A stretch of 64,000 bases of DNA, from contig JAGWBR010000015.1 in the NCBI GenBank assembly GCA_021295785.1, forward strand, positions 62,001 to 126,000, written 5' to 3'. The stretch is from Gemmatimonadota bacterium (GTDB lineage: Bacteria; Gemmatimonadota; Gemmatimonadetes; Palauibacterales; Palauibacteraceae). A program made the translations under genes and the position numbers. Shown in pieces: positions 49,393 through 59,462 of this stretch; the stretch's first letter is position 1; every line of letters starts with the position of its first letter. The notes below the pieces were generated by a model. The model saw nothing but the letters and a program-made list of their open reading frames with translations, was not told the origin of the DNA and ran no database searches.

Positions 49393-50387
49393 CGCCCGAT
49401 TATCCCTCCGTTGAGCGCCCTCGCGATTCGGCGCGCTGCATAGGTCACCACCATTCGGGCCCCCGCCCTTCGGATGGCAAGGGCTGTCTCCACAAACGCC
49501 AAGTCCGCGTCGAGGTGTCCCTGTTCCGCCGCGGCCATGACCATGGCGTATTCCCCGCTCACGTGGTACGCGGCTGTCGGGACGCCGAACTGCCGGCTGA
49601 TACGCCGCACTATGTCCAGCGATGTCATCGCCGGCTTGACCATCAGCATGTCGGCTCCCTCGGCCAAGTCCAGCCGTGCTTCGCGGAGCGCCTCATCGGT
49701 GTTCCTGACGTCCATTTGGTAGCTGCGGCGGTCGCCCGAGCCCGGCGCGGAGTCGCACGCTTCTCTGAACGGTCCGTAAAAGGCGCTGGCATACTTCACC
49801 GCGTACGGCATGACGGCCGTGTGGCTGTGTCCGGCACGGTCCAGACCCTCGCGGATAGCCGCCACCCTTCCGTCCATCATGTCTGACGGAGCGACCACGT
49901 CGGCGCCGGCATCGGCGAAACTGACGGCCTGTGCAGTCAGAAGCGGCAGGGCCTCGTCGTTACCTACGGTCCCGTCCGACCGGGGGACGCCGCAGTGGCC
50001 GTGATCGGTGTAGGCGCAGAGACAAACGTCGGCGATCAGCACCGAATCGGGCACCGCGGCGCGGATGGCGCGCAGACCGTTCTGGGCGGGACCGTCGTGG
50101 TTGGTTGCGGCGGCGGCGGCGGAGTCGCGCTTGTCAGGCACGCCGAACAACAGGAACGCCGTTACGCCCTCGTCTGCCGCCGCCCGCGCTTCTTCCGCCG
50201 CCGCCGCCGCGCCAAACCGGTACTGACCGGGCATACCGGCCAGTGGATGCCGTGGAGGGCCGGACTCGGCAATGAACAGCGGGTAAACGAGGTTCGCCGG
50301 ACCCAGGGAGGTCTCCGCCGTCAGGGCGCGGATCGTTTCGGTACGCCGCAGCCGGCGCAGCCGCAGTTGCGGGAACGCGCCCGTCAC
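49389..50387 (-). CDS. hemB: porphobilinogen synthase
   Basis: FPQLRLRRLRRTETIRAL; ADVCLCAYTDHGHCG; DVVAPSDMMDGRVAAIR; KYASAFYGPFREACDS; MVKPAMTSLDI. Confidence 0.97.
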   Translation of the reverse strand: MTGAFPQLRLRRLRRTETIRALTAETSLGPANLVYPLFIAESGPPRHPLAGMPGQYRFGAAAAAEEARAAADEGVTAFLLFGVPDKRDSAAAAATNHDGPAQNGLRAIRAAVPDSVLIADVCLCAYTDHGHCGVPRSDGTVGNDEALPLLTAQAVSFADAGADVVAPSDMMDGRVAAIREGLDRAGHSHTAVMPYAVKYASAFYGPFREACDSAPGSGDRRSYQMDVRNTDEALREARLDLAEGADMLMVKPAMTSLDIVRRISRQFGVPTAAYHVSGEYAMVMAAAEQGHLDADLAFVETALAIRRAGARMVVTYAARRIARALNGGIIGR

Positions 50388-51283
50388 TGTGCCGTCAGCG
50401 CCCGACGCTCAGATTCCACCGTGGTCACGATGGCGTCTACGATCCCGTCGCCGGTGTGGGGGTCAGCGACGGCGCCGACCGTGAAACCCAGTTCCTGGGC
50501 AGTTTCGGCGGTTACCGGGCTGATCGCGGCGACCCTTGCACGCATCGTGCGCAGCCCCACCCCGCACGCGGACAGGGCCCGCGCGGCCGACGAAGACGCC
50601 AACACCACCCAGTCCACCTGTCCCGCGGAGTCCAGCGTGTTCGAAACAACCGCCGGATCGCGGTCGGCCACCGCGTAGGCCGGGGCCACGTCCACCACGG
50701 CCCCGCCCCCCCTTAGTGTCTCGACCAGGGCCGGGCTTCCGTTTTCGGCCTGGACGACGAGTACGGGCATGCCCCCCGCGCGGGCATCAGGGGCACCTTG
50801 CACCGCCGACCTTGCGGCTTGACCAGCCCCGAGAATCGCGGCAGCCAGAGCTTCACCCCGAAACACATCGGGCAACAGACATTCCGCGACACCCAGGTAT
50901 TCGGCCGCGGCCCCGGCCGTGGCCGGTCCGACAGCCGCCACCGACGGGAGGCCGGAATCTGAACCAGGACGGGCGGTCATCACCCCGGCCAGGGCACGCA
51001 CCGCCGCGGTGCTCGAAAAGGCGACCCAGTCGTACCGGGCCAAATCCCGGACGGCCCCGCGCAGTGCCGCACCTTCGTCACCGGGGGGTACGAGCCGGAT
51101 CAGGGGCACGGTGGTTACGGCGGCCCCGCGTGCCAGGAGCGCCTCTCGCATCGCGCGGTTCCGGCCCGACGGGCGCGTTAGCAGCACCCGCAGGCCACGC
51201 AGAGTCTGGCTGGTCCGGCCTCCGCCTAGCGGCGGAGTGCGGACGAGGAGATTCCCTTGAGGACCTTGCCGGCTTTGATACAA
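50384..51283 (-). CDS. hemD: uroporphyrinogen-III synthase
   Basis: [66 protein letters not shown]. Start uncertain; as drawn it overlaps rpmB. Confidence 0.85.
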   Translation of the reverse strand: MYQSRQGPQGNLLVRTPPLGGGRTSQTLRGLRVLLTRPSGRNRAMREALLARGAAVTTVPLIRLVPPGDEGAALRGAVRDLARYDWVAFSSTAAVRALAGVMTARPGSDSGLPSVAAVGPATAGAAAEYLGVAECLLPDVFRGEALAAAILGAGQAARSAVQGAPDARAGGMPVLVVQAENGSPALVETLRGGGAVVDVAPAYAVADRDPAVVSNTLDSAGQVDWVVLASSSAARALSACGVGLRTMRARVAAISPVTAETAQELGFTVGAVADPHTGDGIVDAIVTTVESERRALTAQ

Positions 51284-51438
51284 CGCGTGCAGACCCGGGC
51301 ACGTCGGCTCCGCCCGTTTTCCACAATCTTGACGCGCTGGAGGTTGGGCATGAAGCGGCGCTTGTGCCGGTTATTGGCGTTGCTGACAGTGTTCCCCACC
51401 GCGGGGCCTTTGCCGCAAACGTGACAGAAACGTGCCAT
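51226..51438 (-). CDS. rpmB: 50S ribosomal protein L28
   Basis: [40 protein letters not shown]. Confidence 0.96.
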   Translation of the reverse strand: MARFCHVCGKGPAVGNTVSNANNRHKRRFMPNLQRVKIVENGRSRRARVCTRCIKAGKVLKGISSSALRR

Positions 51439-51449
51439 GGGTCAGTCCC

Positions 51450-51953
51450 TTACCTGACCGTTACCGAGTCAGCGAAGAGGAACGAGACGGACGAGGGCAC
51501 CATCTCGAGCATTGCCTCGTCAATGATGCCTTCCTCCACCCAGTTCCGCGCGATCGAATCGGTGAACACGTATACCCGTCCCCGGACGTAGACCTGGTCA
51601 CCGCCGTAAAGGTTGGTCTCGGTCATCCGGAGGAGCTGAATCGGATCAGGGGCCATGGCGACCGGGTAGCCCACCTCGGGCGTCAGAGCGATCGTAAATG
51701 CCCCCTCGCCCAGGCGGGTGCCGATGGCAATGCTGTCGATCTGCACCTCCCTGCCCACCGAACCCAGCGGGTCGGCCAGCAGGTCTCCCACCTCGAGAAC
51801 GCGCTCGGCCTCGATGGCGGCGGCAGCCTCCGCGGCCCGGTCGGCCTCAATGTTCTTCGTCCGGCCGTACATCCAGTACATGAATCCAGCAAGGGCAACC
51901 ACCGCCACAACGCCGAGCATGGTCCCCAGATGACTTTCACCCCTGTTAGACAT
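51450..51953 (-). CDS. membrane-anchored hypothetical protein
   Basis: MSNRGESHLGTMLGVVAVVALAGFMYWMYGRTKNIEAD anchor then OB-like soluble domain; no family recognised. Confidence 0.65.
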   Translation of the reverse strand: MSNRGESHLGTMLGVVAVVALAGFMYWMYGRTKNIEADRAAEAAAAIEAERVLEVGDLLADPLGSVGREVQIDSIAIGTRLGEGAFTIALTPEVGYPVAMAPDPIQLLRMTETNLYGGDQVYVRGRVYVFTDSIARNWVEEGIIDEAMLEMVPSSVSFLFADSVTVR

Positions 51954-51996
51954 GCGCAATCCTCCTGCCCGGATGGTCATTCGTTCTCGTGCGAGC

Positions 51997-52353
51997 TCAC
52001 GTCTCGACGAACTCGATGATGGCAAGCTCGGCACCGTCGCCGCGCCGCGCTCCCAACCTAACGACGCGGGTGTACCCGCCGGGTCGGTCGGCGTTTGCCG
52101 GCCCGATTTCTTCAAACAACTTACGCAGCGCCTGATCGTCGCTGACTTGCCGTCCCGCGAGACGCATGCTGTGCTGGTCCGCGCGCCTGGCCAGCGTGAC
52201 GAGCTTCTCTACGAACGGGCGAAGTTCTTTCGCCTTTGCCTCGGTCGTCTTGATGCGCCCGTGGACAATCAGACTGGTGGCCAGATTCCGGAGAAGCGCC
52301 CTGCGGTGACTCTGCGTCCTGCCAAGCGCCCTGCCCTTCTTGCGGTGCCGCAT
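51997..52353 (-). CDS. rplQ: 50S ribosomal protein L17
   Basis: [46 protein letters not shown]. Confidence 0.97.
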   Translation of the reverse strand: MRHRKKGRALGRTQSHRRALLRNLATSLIVHGRIKTTEAKAKELRPFVEKLVTLARRADQHSMRLAGRQVSDDQALRKLFEEIGPANADRPGGYTRVVRLGARRGDGAELAIIEFVET

Positions 52354-52359
52354 CGCCCT

Positions 52360-53520
52360 CTATCTCCCGGTGCCGTTCGTGAACTCGTCCTGCGTCATCC
52401 CCAGCCTGTACCCGTGGCTTACGGCTACCTCCGCCAAGTCCTGCAGCGCCTTGGGTCCGATCTTGTTCACATTTTCCAGCTGCTGCCCGGTTTTGAGGAC
52501 CACATCGCGCAGGGTGTGGATATCGGCAGCGCTCAGGGCGTCGCTGACACGCTTGGAGATGCCGTCAAATGCTGCAATCGGACGTTCAAGTACCGATTCG
52601 GAGGGAGCATCTTCGCCGGCGTCCGTGCCGTCCGCCTCCGGGGCACCACGGCCTTCGTCGGCGGCGCCGGACACGGCTCCGTTCGCTTCGGCTGCAGCTG
52701 CCGCCGGTACCGCCGCCGCTCCGTCTTCGGCCTCATCGGGCACCGAGAAGAGCGACGAGCTCCCCTCCGGCATGTCTCTGAGAGCTTCGAAATAGCCGAG
52801 GTGACGACTGGCGATCTCCGCCGCCTGGGCGACGGCCTCGGTGGGGTCGAGCGACCCGTCGGTCTGGACGTCCAGTTCGAGCCGGTCAAAGTCGGTGCGC
52901 TGGCCCACCCGCGTCTCGCTAACGGTGAAGTTGGCGCGCCGGACGGGGTTGTAGATCGAATCGATGCGCACTGTCCCGAGCGGGAAGTCGCGCCACCGCT
53001 GGTCGTCGCGGTGGAAGTCAGGATGGTCATCGGCCATCGTGAACCCGCGACCCCGGTTCACCCACAGGGTCATGTTCAAGGGCCGCTCTTTGGGGAGGTC
53101 TTCCTGGAGGGTGCACAGAACCACTCCGGGATTGACGATGTCCAGGTCCCGTGACTTGGTGAACTGACCGGCCAAAACCGGACCCGCCTTCCATGCCGAC
53201 AGTTCCAGCCTGGCTTCCTCGACCCGCGGCTCCATCCGAAGCACCAGCTGCTTGATGTTCTGGATGATCTGATGGACATCCTCGCCAACCGACGCCACGG
53301 TCTGGTGTTCGTGGTGGACGCCGTCAGCCTTGAACGCCCAGGCCGCCGATCCCGGCAGCGCGGACAGCAGTATTCTCCGGAGGGAATTGCCGAGCGTTTG
53401 TCCAAAACCGCGCTCCAGCGGTTCCAGCACAAACCGGGCGCGGTTTCCGCCGGGGCCCAGGTTCGTGACTTCGACCGACCCCGGTAGTTGGAGTCCCGCC
53501 AGATCAACCGATACCGTCAT
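52360..53520 (-). CDS. rpoA: DNA-directed RNA polymerase subunit alpha
   Basis: RFVLEPLERGFGQTLGNSLRRILLSALPGSA; CTD SDALSAADIHTLRDVVLKT. Confidence 0.97.
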   Translation of the reverse strand: MTVSVDLAGLQLPGSVEVTNLGPGGNRARFVLEPLERGFGQTLGNSLRRILLSALPGSAAWAFKADGVHHEHQTVASVGEDVHQIIQNIKQLVLRMEPRVEEARLELSAWKAGPVLAGQFTKSRDLDIVNPGVVLCTLQEDLPKERPLNMTLWVNRGRGFTMADDHPDFHRDDQRWRDFPLGTVRIDSIYNPVRRANFTVSETRVGQRTDFDRLELDVQTDGSLDPTEAVAQAAEIASRHLGYFEALRDMPEGSSSLFSVPDEAEDGAAAVPAAAAAEANGAVSGAADEGRGAPEADGTDAGEDAPSESVLERPIAAFDGISKRVSDALSAADIHTLRDVVLKTGQQLENVNKIGPKALQDLAEVAVSHGYRLGMTQDEFTNGTGR

Positions 53521-53528
53521 TTAATCTC

Positions 53529-54161
53529 CTACTTGCTGTAGAGCTCAACGATCAGCTGCTCCTCGACCGCAAGCGGAATGTCGTGGCGCGACGGCCTTTC
53601 GAGCATCCGCCCGGTACCCTTCTCGTAGTCCACGCCCAGCCAGGAAAGCTGGTCGCGGCTGCGCCTGTCCTCGATGGCCTCGATGACCATGGGGAACTTG
53701 CGGGCGTGCGGAGCAACCGAGATTTCCGCGCCGGGACGGACCGAGAAGCTCGGTACGTCAACCGTGCGCCTCTCAACACGAACGTGCCGGTGGCGAATCA
53801 ACTGCCGGGCGGCCTTGCGCGATGGGGCAAACCCCAACCTGTAAACGATGTTGTCGAGCCGGCTTTCCAGCGCCGCAAGCAGGTTCTCGCCCGTGATTCC
53901 GGGGACGCGCGCGGCGTTCTCGAACATGGTCCGGAACTGCCTCTCGGCCAGCCCGTAAATCCTCTTGACCTTCTGCTTCTCCCTCAGCTGCAGGGCATAT
54001 TCGGACGGGCGACGGCGGCGGCGTCCGCCGGGTTGTTCGCCCGGCGGATGGGGCCTGCGCTCCATCGCGCACCTGTCAGTGATGCACCGCTTGCCCTTCA
54101 AGAAGAGCTTCTCGCCCTCGCGCCGGCAAAGACGGCACACGGGGCCTGTGTAACGGGACAT
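53529..54161 (-). CDS. rpsD: 30S ribosomal protein S4
   Basis: MSRYTGPVCRLCRREGEKLFLKGKRC; ESRLDNIVYRLGFAPSRKAARQLIRHRHV. Confidence 0.97.
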   Translation of the reverse strand: MSRYTGPVCRLCRREGEKLFLKGKRCITDRCAMERRPHPPGEQPGGRRRRRPSEYALQLREKQKVKRIYGLAERQFRTMFENAARVPGITGENLLAALESRLDNIVYRLGFAPSRKAARQLIRHRHVRVERRTVDVPSFSVRPGAEISVAPHARKFPMVIEAIEDRRSRDQLSWLGVDYEKGTGRMLERPSRHDIPLAVEEQLIVELYSK

Positions 54162-54165
54162 TAAA

Positions 54166-54546
54166 TCAGACCCTCCTCTTTTTCGGAGGTCTGCACCCGT
54201 TGTGGGGAATCGGGGTCACGTCCTTGATCGATTTGATGGTAAGACCGGCCGCCTGCAGGGACTGGATGGCGGATTCGCGACCTGACCCCGCTCCCTGTAC
54301 CTGCACGTGGACATGCCGCATTCCCATGCCGAACACTTCCCGCCCCACCGACTCGGCCGCGATGGTCGCGGCGAATGGGGTGGATTTCTTGGATCCCTTG
54401 AACCCGGCTTTGCCGGCGCTGGCCCAAGCCACCGTGTCGCCACTGGGCGAGGTGATAGTGATGATGGTGTTGTTGAAGCTCGCCTGGATGTGGGCGATGC
54501 CCTCGACATCGGCGTGGCGTTTTTTCTTCCTTACCCTTTTGACCAT
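54166..54546 (-). CDS. rpsK: 30S ribosomal protein S11
   Basis: [44 protein letters not shown]. Confidence 0.97.
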   Translation of the reverse strand: MVKRVRKKKRHADVEGIAHIQASFNNTIITITSPSGDTVAWASAGKAGFKGSKKSTPFAATIAAESVGREVFGMGMRHVHVQVQGAGSGRESAIQSLQAAGLTIKSIKDVTPIPHNGCRPPKKRRV

Positions 54547-54567
54547 TCGTTACCCGTTCTCGCCCGG

Positions 54568-54948
54568 CTACTTGCGCGGTGCCTTTTTCTTGCCGGCCAC
54601 CGTCCGACGCGGTCCCTTGCGGGTTCGGGCGTTGGTGTGCGTCCGCTGCCCCCTTACCGGCAGTCCGCGGCGGTGCCTCAAGCCACGGTAACAGCCAATG
54701 TCCATGAGGCGCTTGATATTCATGGAGGTCTCGGTACGCAGCGTCCCCTCGACCTTCAGGGAGTTCTCAATGGCCCGGCGGAGCTTGTTCACGTCTCTGT
54801 CCGTCAGGTCCTGCACGCGAGTATCGGGCGAGACTCGCGCCTCGTCCAAGAGAAGGTGAGCCGTGGAACGACCGATGCCATAGATGTATGTGAGGCCAAT
54901 CTCAACGCGCTTGTTCCGCGGAAGATCTACGCCAGCGATTCGCGCCAT
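54568..54948 (-). CDS. rpsM: 30S ribosomal protein S13
   Basis: [52 protein letters not shown]. Confidence 0.97.
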   Translation of the reverse strand: MARIAGVDLPRNKRVEIGLTYIYGIGRSTAHLLLDEARVSPDTRVQDLTDRDVNKLRRAIENSLKVEGTLRTETSMNIKRLMDIGCYRGLRHRRGLPVRGQRTHTNARTRKGPRRTVAGKKKAPRK

Positions 54949-54951
54949 GCC

Positions 54952-55068
54952 TTAGCCCTGCCTCTGCTTGTGCTTCGGGTCCCGGCTGCAGATCACCCGC
55001 ACCACCCGGCGGCGCCGGATGACCTTGCAGTGCTCACAGATTTTCTTGACGCTTGCCCGGACTTTCAT
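54952..55068 (-). CDS. rpmJ: 50S ribosomal protein L36 (absent from the supplied ORF track)
   Basis: Reverse complement translates to [38 protein letters not shown]-stop, 38 aa, between rpsM and infA. Confidence 0.96.
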   Translation of the reverse strand: MKVRASVKKICEHCKVIRRRRVVRVICSRDPKHKQRQG

Positions 55069-55217
55069 GTCACAAGCCTCCGGTTTTTCCCGCTTTGGAA
55101 CCGACTTCGGCCGCGTTGCGGCGGCGTTGCGCCGCCAACTAGTAATCGGTTCAATGCCAGCCTTTAAAACTAGCCGGACTTACCGAATCCGGCAATATCC
55201 CGACCTGCCGCCGCACC

Positions 55218-55439
55218 CTACTTGTACCGGTAGGTGATGCGGCCCTTGGTGAGATCGTAGGGCGACAGCTCCACCGCTACGCGGTCGCCGGGAAGGATGC
55301 GGATGAAGTTCATCCGGATCTTGCCGGAAACGTGGCAGACTATCTCGAACCCGTTCTCCAGCAACACCTTGAACATGGCGTTGGGCAGGGCTTCGGCGAC
55401 TTCGCCGGTCATCTGAATCGGTTCTTCTTTGGCCATCAA
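55218..55439 (-). CDS. infA: translation initiation factor IF-1
   Basis: [72 protein letters not shown]. Confidence 0.97.
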   Translation of the reverse strand: MMAKEEPIQMTGEVAEALPNAMFKVLLENGFEIVCHVSGKIRMNFIRILPGDRVAVELSPYDLTKGRITYRYK

Positions 55440-56215
55440 CTCTCCCGTGTTGCAACCGTCGCCGGCGCCGCGGTCAATATCCGCGGCCCGTCCGCGGTAA
55501 CAGCCACCGTGTGTTCTTGGTGGACCGAAAGACCTCCGTCGTCGGTTGCCACCGTCCAGCCGTCATCGAGGGTCCTGATCCTGTCCGATCCCTCAACCAC
55601 CATCGGTTCGATGGCAATTACCAGGCCGGGCCGCATCAGCTGGCCCCGCCCCGCCACCCCAAAGTTGGGGACCCTCGGATCTTCATGGACTTCCACGCCG
55701 ACCCCGTGCCCCATCAGGCCCTCGGCGACGGCGAAACCGGCTAACATGACCTCGGCACTGATGGCCGCGCCGATGTCCCCGATCCGGCCCCCGGGCCGTG
55801 CGGCCTCAACTCCGGCTGCGAGCGCCCGGATCGCCGTTCGCCTCAGCTTGTCAGCATCCGGCGAAACCTCTCCCACCGCGAAGGTGACCGCAGCGTCCGC
55901 CACCACGCCGTGGAGCCTCACGCCCACGTCAACGCTCAGCAGGTCTCCGTATTCCAGTCGGCGCTTGAGCGACGGGACGCCGTGCACGATCTCGGAGTTG
56001 ATGCTGGTGCACAGCGTGCCCGGAAAATCATACAAACCTTTGAACGCCGGGCTTGCGCCCCGGTGATTCCGAATCAACTCTTCCGCGGTCTGGTCCAGAG
56101 ATCCAGTCGAGATCCCGGGGGCCGCGTGATCCTGAACCGTGGCCAGGACTTCCGCCACGATCGCTCCGGCGGCCGCGATGCCGTCAATCTGTGTCTGGGA
56201 CTTTAACCGGATCAC
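55436..56215 (-). CDS. map: type I methionine aminopeptidase
   Basis: [67 protein letters not shown] start overlapping adk stop. Confidence 0.96.
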   Translation of the reverse strand: MIRLKSQTQIDGIAAAGAIVAEVLATVQDHAAPGISTGSLDQTAEELIRNHRGASPAFKGLYDFPGTLCTSINSEIVHGVPSLKRRLEYGDLLSVDVGVRLHGVVADAAVTFAVGEVSPDADKLRRTAIRALAAGVEAARPGGRIGDIGAAISAEVMLAGFAVAEGLMGHGVGVEVHEDPRVPNFGVAGRGQLMRPGLVIAIEPMVVEGSDRIRTLDDGWTVATDDGGLSVHQEHTVAVTADGPRILTAAPATVATRES

Positions 56216-56871
56216 GCGGCGACCCCCAGCGCATCCGCCAAACGCCGGCCCACTTCTTCCGGGGATCCGATCCCGTCGATCGACGCCGTTCTGGCCCCGG
56301 CCCTCAGGAAGTAATCCCACACGGGGCGGGTCTGCTCCCGGTAGACCAACAGGCGGTTGCGGACAATCTCTTCTCCGTCATCAGAACGCTGGGACAGGCT
56401 GTCGCGCCCGCATGCGGGGCACCGACCGCTTCCCGGTGGCAGCATGTTCAGGTGTGTGACCGCGCCGCACTCCTTCTCAGAACAGACCCGCCGGCCCGAC
56501 AACCGCCGCACCAGCTCGTCGTCCGGGGCGTCGATGGTAACAACGATGTCCAGTTCCAGCCCGACGCTCTGAAGCAGCCCGTCCAAACCCTCGGCCTGCG
56601 CGGGAGTGCGGGGAAAGCCATCGAGCACGAAACCGGCCTGGCTGGCCGGATCCGAAAACGCCTCGCCGAAAAGGCCCAGCACCACATCGTCTGGCACCAG
56701 ATCGCCTGCTTCATAGTAACCGGCGATCCGCCGGCCCAAGTCACTGCCGGAACTCACGGCTTCCCTGATCATGTCGCCCGTGGAAAGCCTGGGGACGCCC
56801 AGCCTGCGAGCCAGCACCTCGCCCTGCGTCCCCTTCCCCGCGCCCGGCGCTCCCATCAGCACCAGACGCAT
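56212..56871 (-). CDS. adk: adenylate kinase
   Basis: MRLVLMGAPGAGKGTQGEVLARRLGVPRLSTGDMIREAV; LDGFPRTPAQAEGL. Confidence 0.97.
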   Translation of the reverse strand: MRLVLMGAPGAGKGTQGEVLARRLGVPRLSTGDMIREAVSSGSDLGRRIAGYYEAGDLVPDDVVLGLFGEAFSDPASQAGFVLDGFPRTPAQAEGLDGLLQSVGLELDIVVTIDAPDDELVRRLSGRRVCSEKECGAVTHLNMLPPGSGRCPACGRDSLSQRSDDGEEIVRNRLLVYREQTRPVWDYFLRAGARTASIDGIGSPEEVGRRLADALGVAA

Positions 56872-56884
56872 CAGCGCTGCAACA

Positions 56885-58246
56885 TCAGGCGAAGCGCTGT
56901 TTGCCCCTGTACCTGACCCGTCCCTTTTTCATGAACCCCTCGTACTGCCTCAGGAGCAAGTGTTGCTGGAGCTGCTGCACGGTGTCCAGCGCAACCCCGA
57001 CCACGATCAGCAGCGACGTGCCGCCGAAGAAGAAATTCTGCGGCAGATCGAAAATCCCAAACACCGCAAACGGCATCAGCGCCACGCCGGCCAGGTAAAA
57101 CGAGCCCGGCAGCGTGATGCGCGTGAGCACATGGTCTATGTATTCGGCCGTTTTGGCCCCCGGTTTGACACCGGGAATGAAACCGCCCTGCTTCTTGAGG
57201 TTCTCCGACAAGTCGGCCGGGTTGAAGATGATCGATGTGTAGAAATACGTGAAATAGACAATCAAAACCCCGAACGCGATGAAGTACGGCCACTCGCCCG
57301 GCTGGAAGAACTGGTTCGCCGCGTGAAGAAAGCCCCGCATCCCGGTTGAGCCGGGCCCCGGGCTCCCCGCAAAGGCCACCAGCGTGCCGGGAATGATGAT
57401 GATCGACTGGGCGAAAATGATCGGCATTACGCCGGCCGAGTTGATTCGCAGGGGAATAAACGACCGCTGCCCCTCCCTGACCCGTCCCCGCCCCATGACC
57501 TTCCGCGGAATCTGCACGGGGATTTTTCGCTGGGCGAGGGTCAAACTCACCACCAAGGCGACCACTGCCAGCATGGTCACACCAAGGATCAACAGGCGGA
57601 AGGCACTGATTGCGCCTGAATCGAAGAGCTCCCAGATGCCCCGGATCTGGCCGGGGAAACCCTGGATGATCGAGAAGAAGATCAGCAGCGACATGCCGTT
57701 GCCCACACCTCGCTCGGTGATCTGCTCGCCCAGCCACATGATGAAGACACCCCCCGTGGTAAGGACCAGGGTCGTGGTCAGGCGGAAGCCCCAGCCGGGA
57801 TCGGGGACTGCCCCCTGCTGGCTCTCCAGGAATATGGCGTAACTGAGGGCCTGGCCAGCACACAGGACCACGGCGACGTATCTGGTCCACTGGGTGAGCT
57901 TCCGGCGTCCGTCCTCACCGGATTTTTGCAGTTTCTCCACCGCGGGCACCAGCGCGGACATGAGCTGAAACAGAATGCTGGCGGAGATGTAGGGCATGAT
58001 TCCCAGGGCAAACACGGTGGCCCTTTGCAGGCCGCCCCCGACAAAAAGGTCGTATACGCCGAACAGCGTGCCCTCCAGCTGGCCCGCCAGGGCCTGAAGG
58101 GCAACGACGTCCACTCCGGGTGCCGTAATGTGGGAACCCAGCCGGTAGACGGCCAGGCAGAGCAAGGTGAAGAAAATCTTCTCCTTGAGCTCCGGGACCT
58201 TGAAGATGTTGGCGGCTGCCGCGGCCGCGGCTCTGGGACCGGCCAC
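56885..58246 (-). CDS. secY: preprotein translocase subunit SecY
   Basis: KVPELKEKIFFTLLCLAVYRLGSHITAPGVD; IPLRINSAGVMPIIFAQSII; TEYID-type and ALDTVQQLQQHLLLRQYEGFMKKGR motifs. Confidence 0.98.
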   Translation of the reverse strand: MAGPRAAAAAAANIFKVPELKEKIFFTLLCLAVYRLGSHITAPGVDVVALQALAGQLEGTLFGVYDLFVGGGLQRATVFALGIMPYISASILFQLMSALVPAVEKLQKSGEDGRRKLTQWTRYVAVVLCAGQALSYAIFLESQQGAVPDPGWGFRLTTTLVLTTGGVFIMWLGEQITERGVGNGMSLLIFFSIIQGFPGQIRGIWELFDSGAISAFRLLILGVTMLAVVALVVSLTLAQRKIPVQIPRKVMGRGRVREGQRSFIPLRINSAGVMPIIFAQSIIIIPGTLVAFAGSPGPGSTGMRGFLHAANQFFQPGEWPYFIAFGVLIVYFTYFYTSIIFNPADLSENLKKQGGFIPGVKPGAKTAEYIDHVLTRITLPGSFYLAGVALMPFAVFGIFDLPQNFFFGGTSLLIVVGVALDTVQQLQQHLLLRQYEGFMKKGRVRYRGKQRFA

Positions 58247-58248
58247 CG

Positions 58249-58695
58249 CTACGCCATGACCTCGGCTTTGCCGCCCGCTTCTTCAATCTTGCGGCGGGCG
58301 GACCCGCTGAAAGCGTGCGCCTTCACGTTCATGGCTTTGGAGATGTCGCCGCCGCCAAGGATCTTGACCCGCTGGCGGGCGTTACCGATCAGCCCGGCCT
58401 CGGCCAGACTCGCGGGATCGGCATCGTCGCGGCCCATGCCGTCAAGGCGGGACAAGTTCACCACGGCGTACTCGACGCGAGAAATCGGCTTGAACCCGCG
58501 CTTGGGCGTCCGCCGGTAGAGCGGCATCTGGCCGCCCTCAAACCAAGCCGGACGAGACGCCCCGCTCCGGGATTTCTGCCCCTTGTGCCCCCGGCCGGAT
58601 GTCTTGCCGAGCCCCGAGCCGCGGCCGCGGCCGCGACGCCTTGACGGCTTACGAGACCCCGGAACCGGGGAGAGGTTGTGAAGTCCGACGGACAT
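58249..58695 (-). CDS. rplO: 50S ribosomal protein L15
   Basis: LHNLSPVPGSRKPSRRRGRGRGSGLGKTSGRGHKGQKSRSG. Confidence 0.97.
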   Translation of the reverse strand: MSVGLHNLSPVPGSRKPSRRRGRGRGSGLGKTSGRGHKGQKSRSGASRPAWFEGGQMPLYRRTPKRGFKPISRVEYAVVNLSRLDGMGRDDADPASLAEAGLIGNARQRVKILGGGDISKAMNVKAHAFSGSARRKIEEAGGKAEVMA

Positions 58696-58696
58696 T

Positions 58697-58897
58697 TCAG
58701 CTGTCCTCCTCTGCGACCGTTGTGACCTTCACGAGGTGTCTGACCTTGTGAAGCATCCCCCGCACTGCCCGGTTGTCGGGCTGGGTGACCTGGTCCTGAT
58801 GATGCTTCAGGCCCAGAGCCCGCAGCGTCGCCCGCTGCTTGCCCTGAGCTCCGATGCCGCTCTTTGTCTGCTTTATGACCAGCATGCGTTCAGCCAT
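58697..58897 (-). CDS. rpmD: 50S ribosomal protein L30
   Basis: [54 protein letters not shown]. Confidence 0.95.
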   Translation of the reverse strand: MAERMLVIKQTKSGIGAQGKQRATLRALGLKHHQDQVTQPDNRAVRGMLHKVRHLVKVTTVAEEDS

Positions 58898-59426
58898 GCA
58901 TCAGCTCCCTGATCACCGCCGGATCCACGCCACGTTCTTCAGCCACAACGTCCGGCGTCAACAATTCCTGCAAGCCCCTCATGGTGGCACGCACGATGTT
59001 CAGGGGATTGTCGCTACCCAGGCTCTTGGTGAGGATGTCCTGGACCCCCGCGCACTCGAGCACCGCCCGCACCGGACCACCGGCAATCACCCCGGTACCC
59101 GGGCGCGCCGGCTTGAGCAACACCCGCCCGGCACCGTGACGACCGATGATCTCGTGCGGAATGGTACCGTCGACGATGGGTACGGCCACCATGCCGCGCC
59201 GTGCCTGCTCGAAGCCCTTGCGAATCGCCTCTGCGATCTCGTTGGCCTTGCCAAGCCCGGTGCCCACGCGGCCCCGCTCGTCACCGACCGCGACCAGCGC
59301 GGTGAAGGAGAACCTCCGACCGCCTTTCACGACCTTCGAGACACGGTTTATGAAAACGACATTCTCTTTGAAATTGTCGCCGCTGTCGCGCCGGTCTCGC
59401 CTTCTGCCGCCTCCACCTCTCGCCAT
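58890..59426 (-). CDS. rpsE: 30S ribosomal protein S5
   Basis: [45 protein letters not shown]. Confidence 0.97.
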   Translation of the reverse strand: MARGGGGRRRDRRDSGDNFKENVVFINRVSKVVKGGRRFSFTALVAVGDERGRVGTGLGKANEIAEAIRKGFEQARRGMVAVPIVDGTIPHEIIGRHGAGRVLLKPARPGTGVIAGGPVRAVLECAGVQDILTKSLGSDNPLNIVRATMRGLQELLTPDVVAEERGVDPAVIRELMHG

Positions 59427-59462
59427 AGTTCTGGTGTTCCCTTGGTCAGCCGGTCAGTCTGA

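Noticed and set aside
29268-51283. hemA, hemB and hemD (and hemL at 5 kb) as a novel tetrapyrrole cluster
   Set aside because: They are scattered between unrelated housekeeping genes; this looks like ordinary dispersed biosynthetic genes rather than a new pathway.
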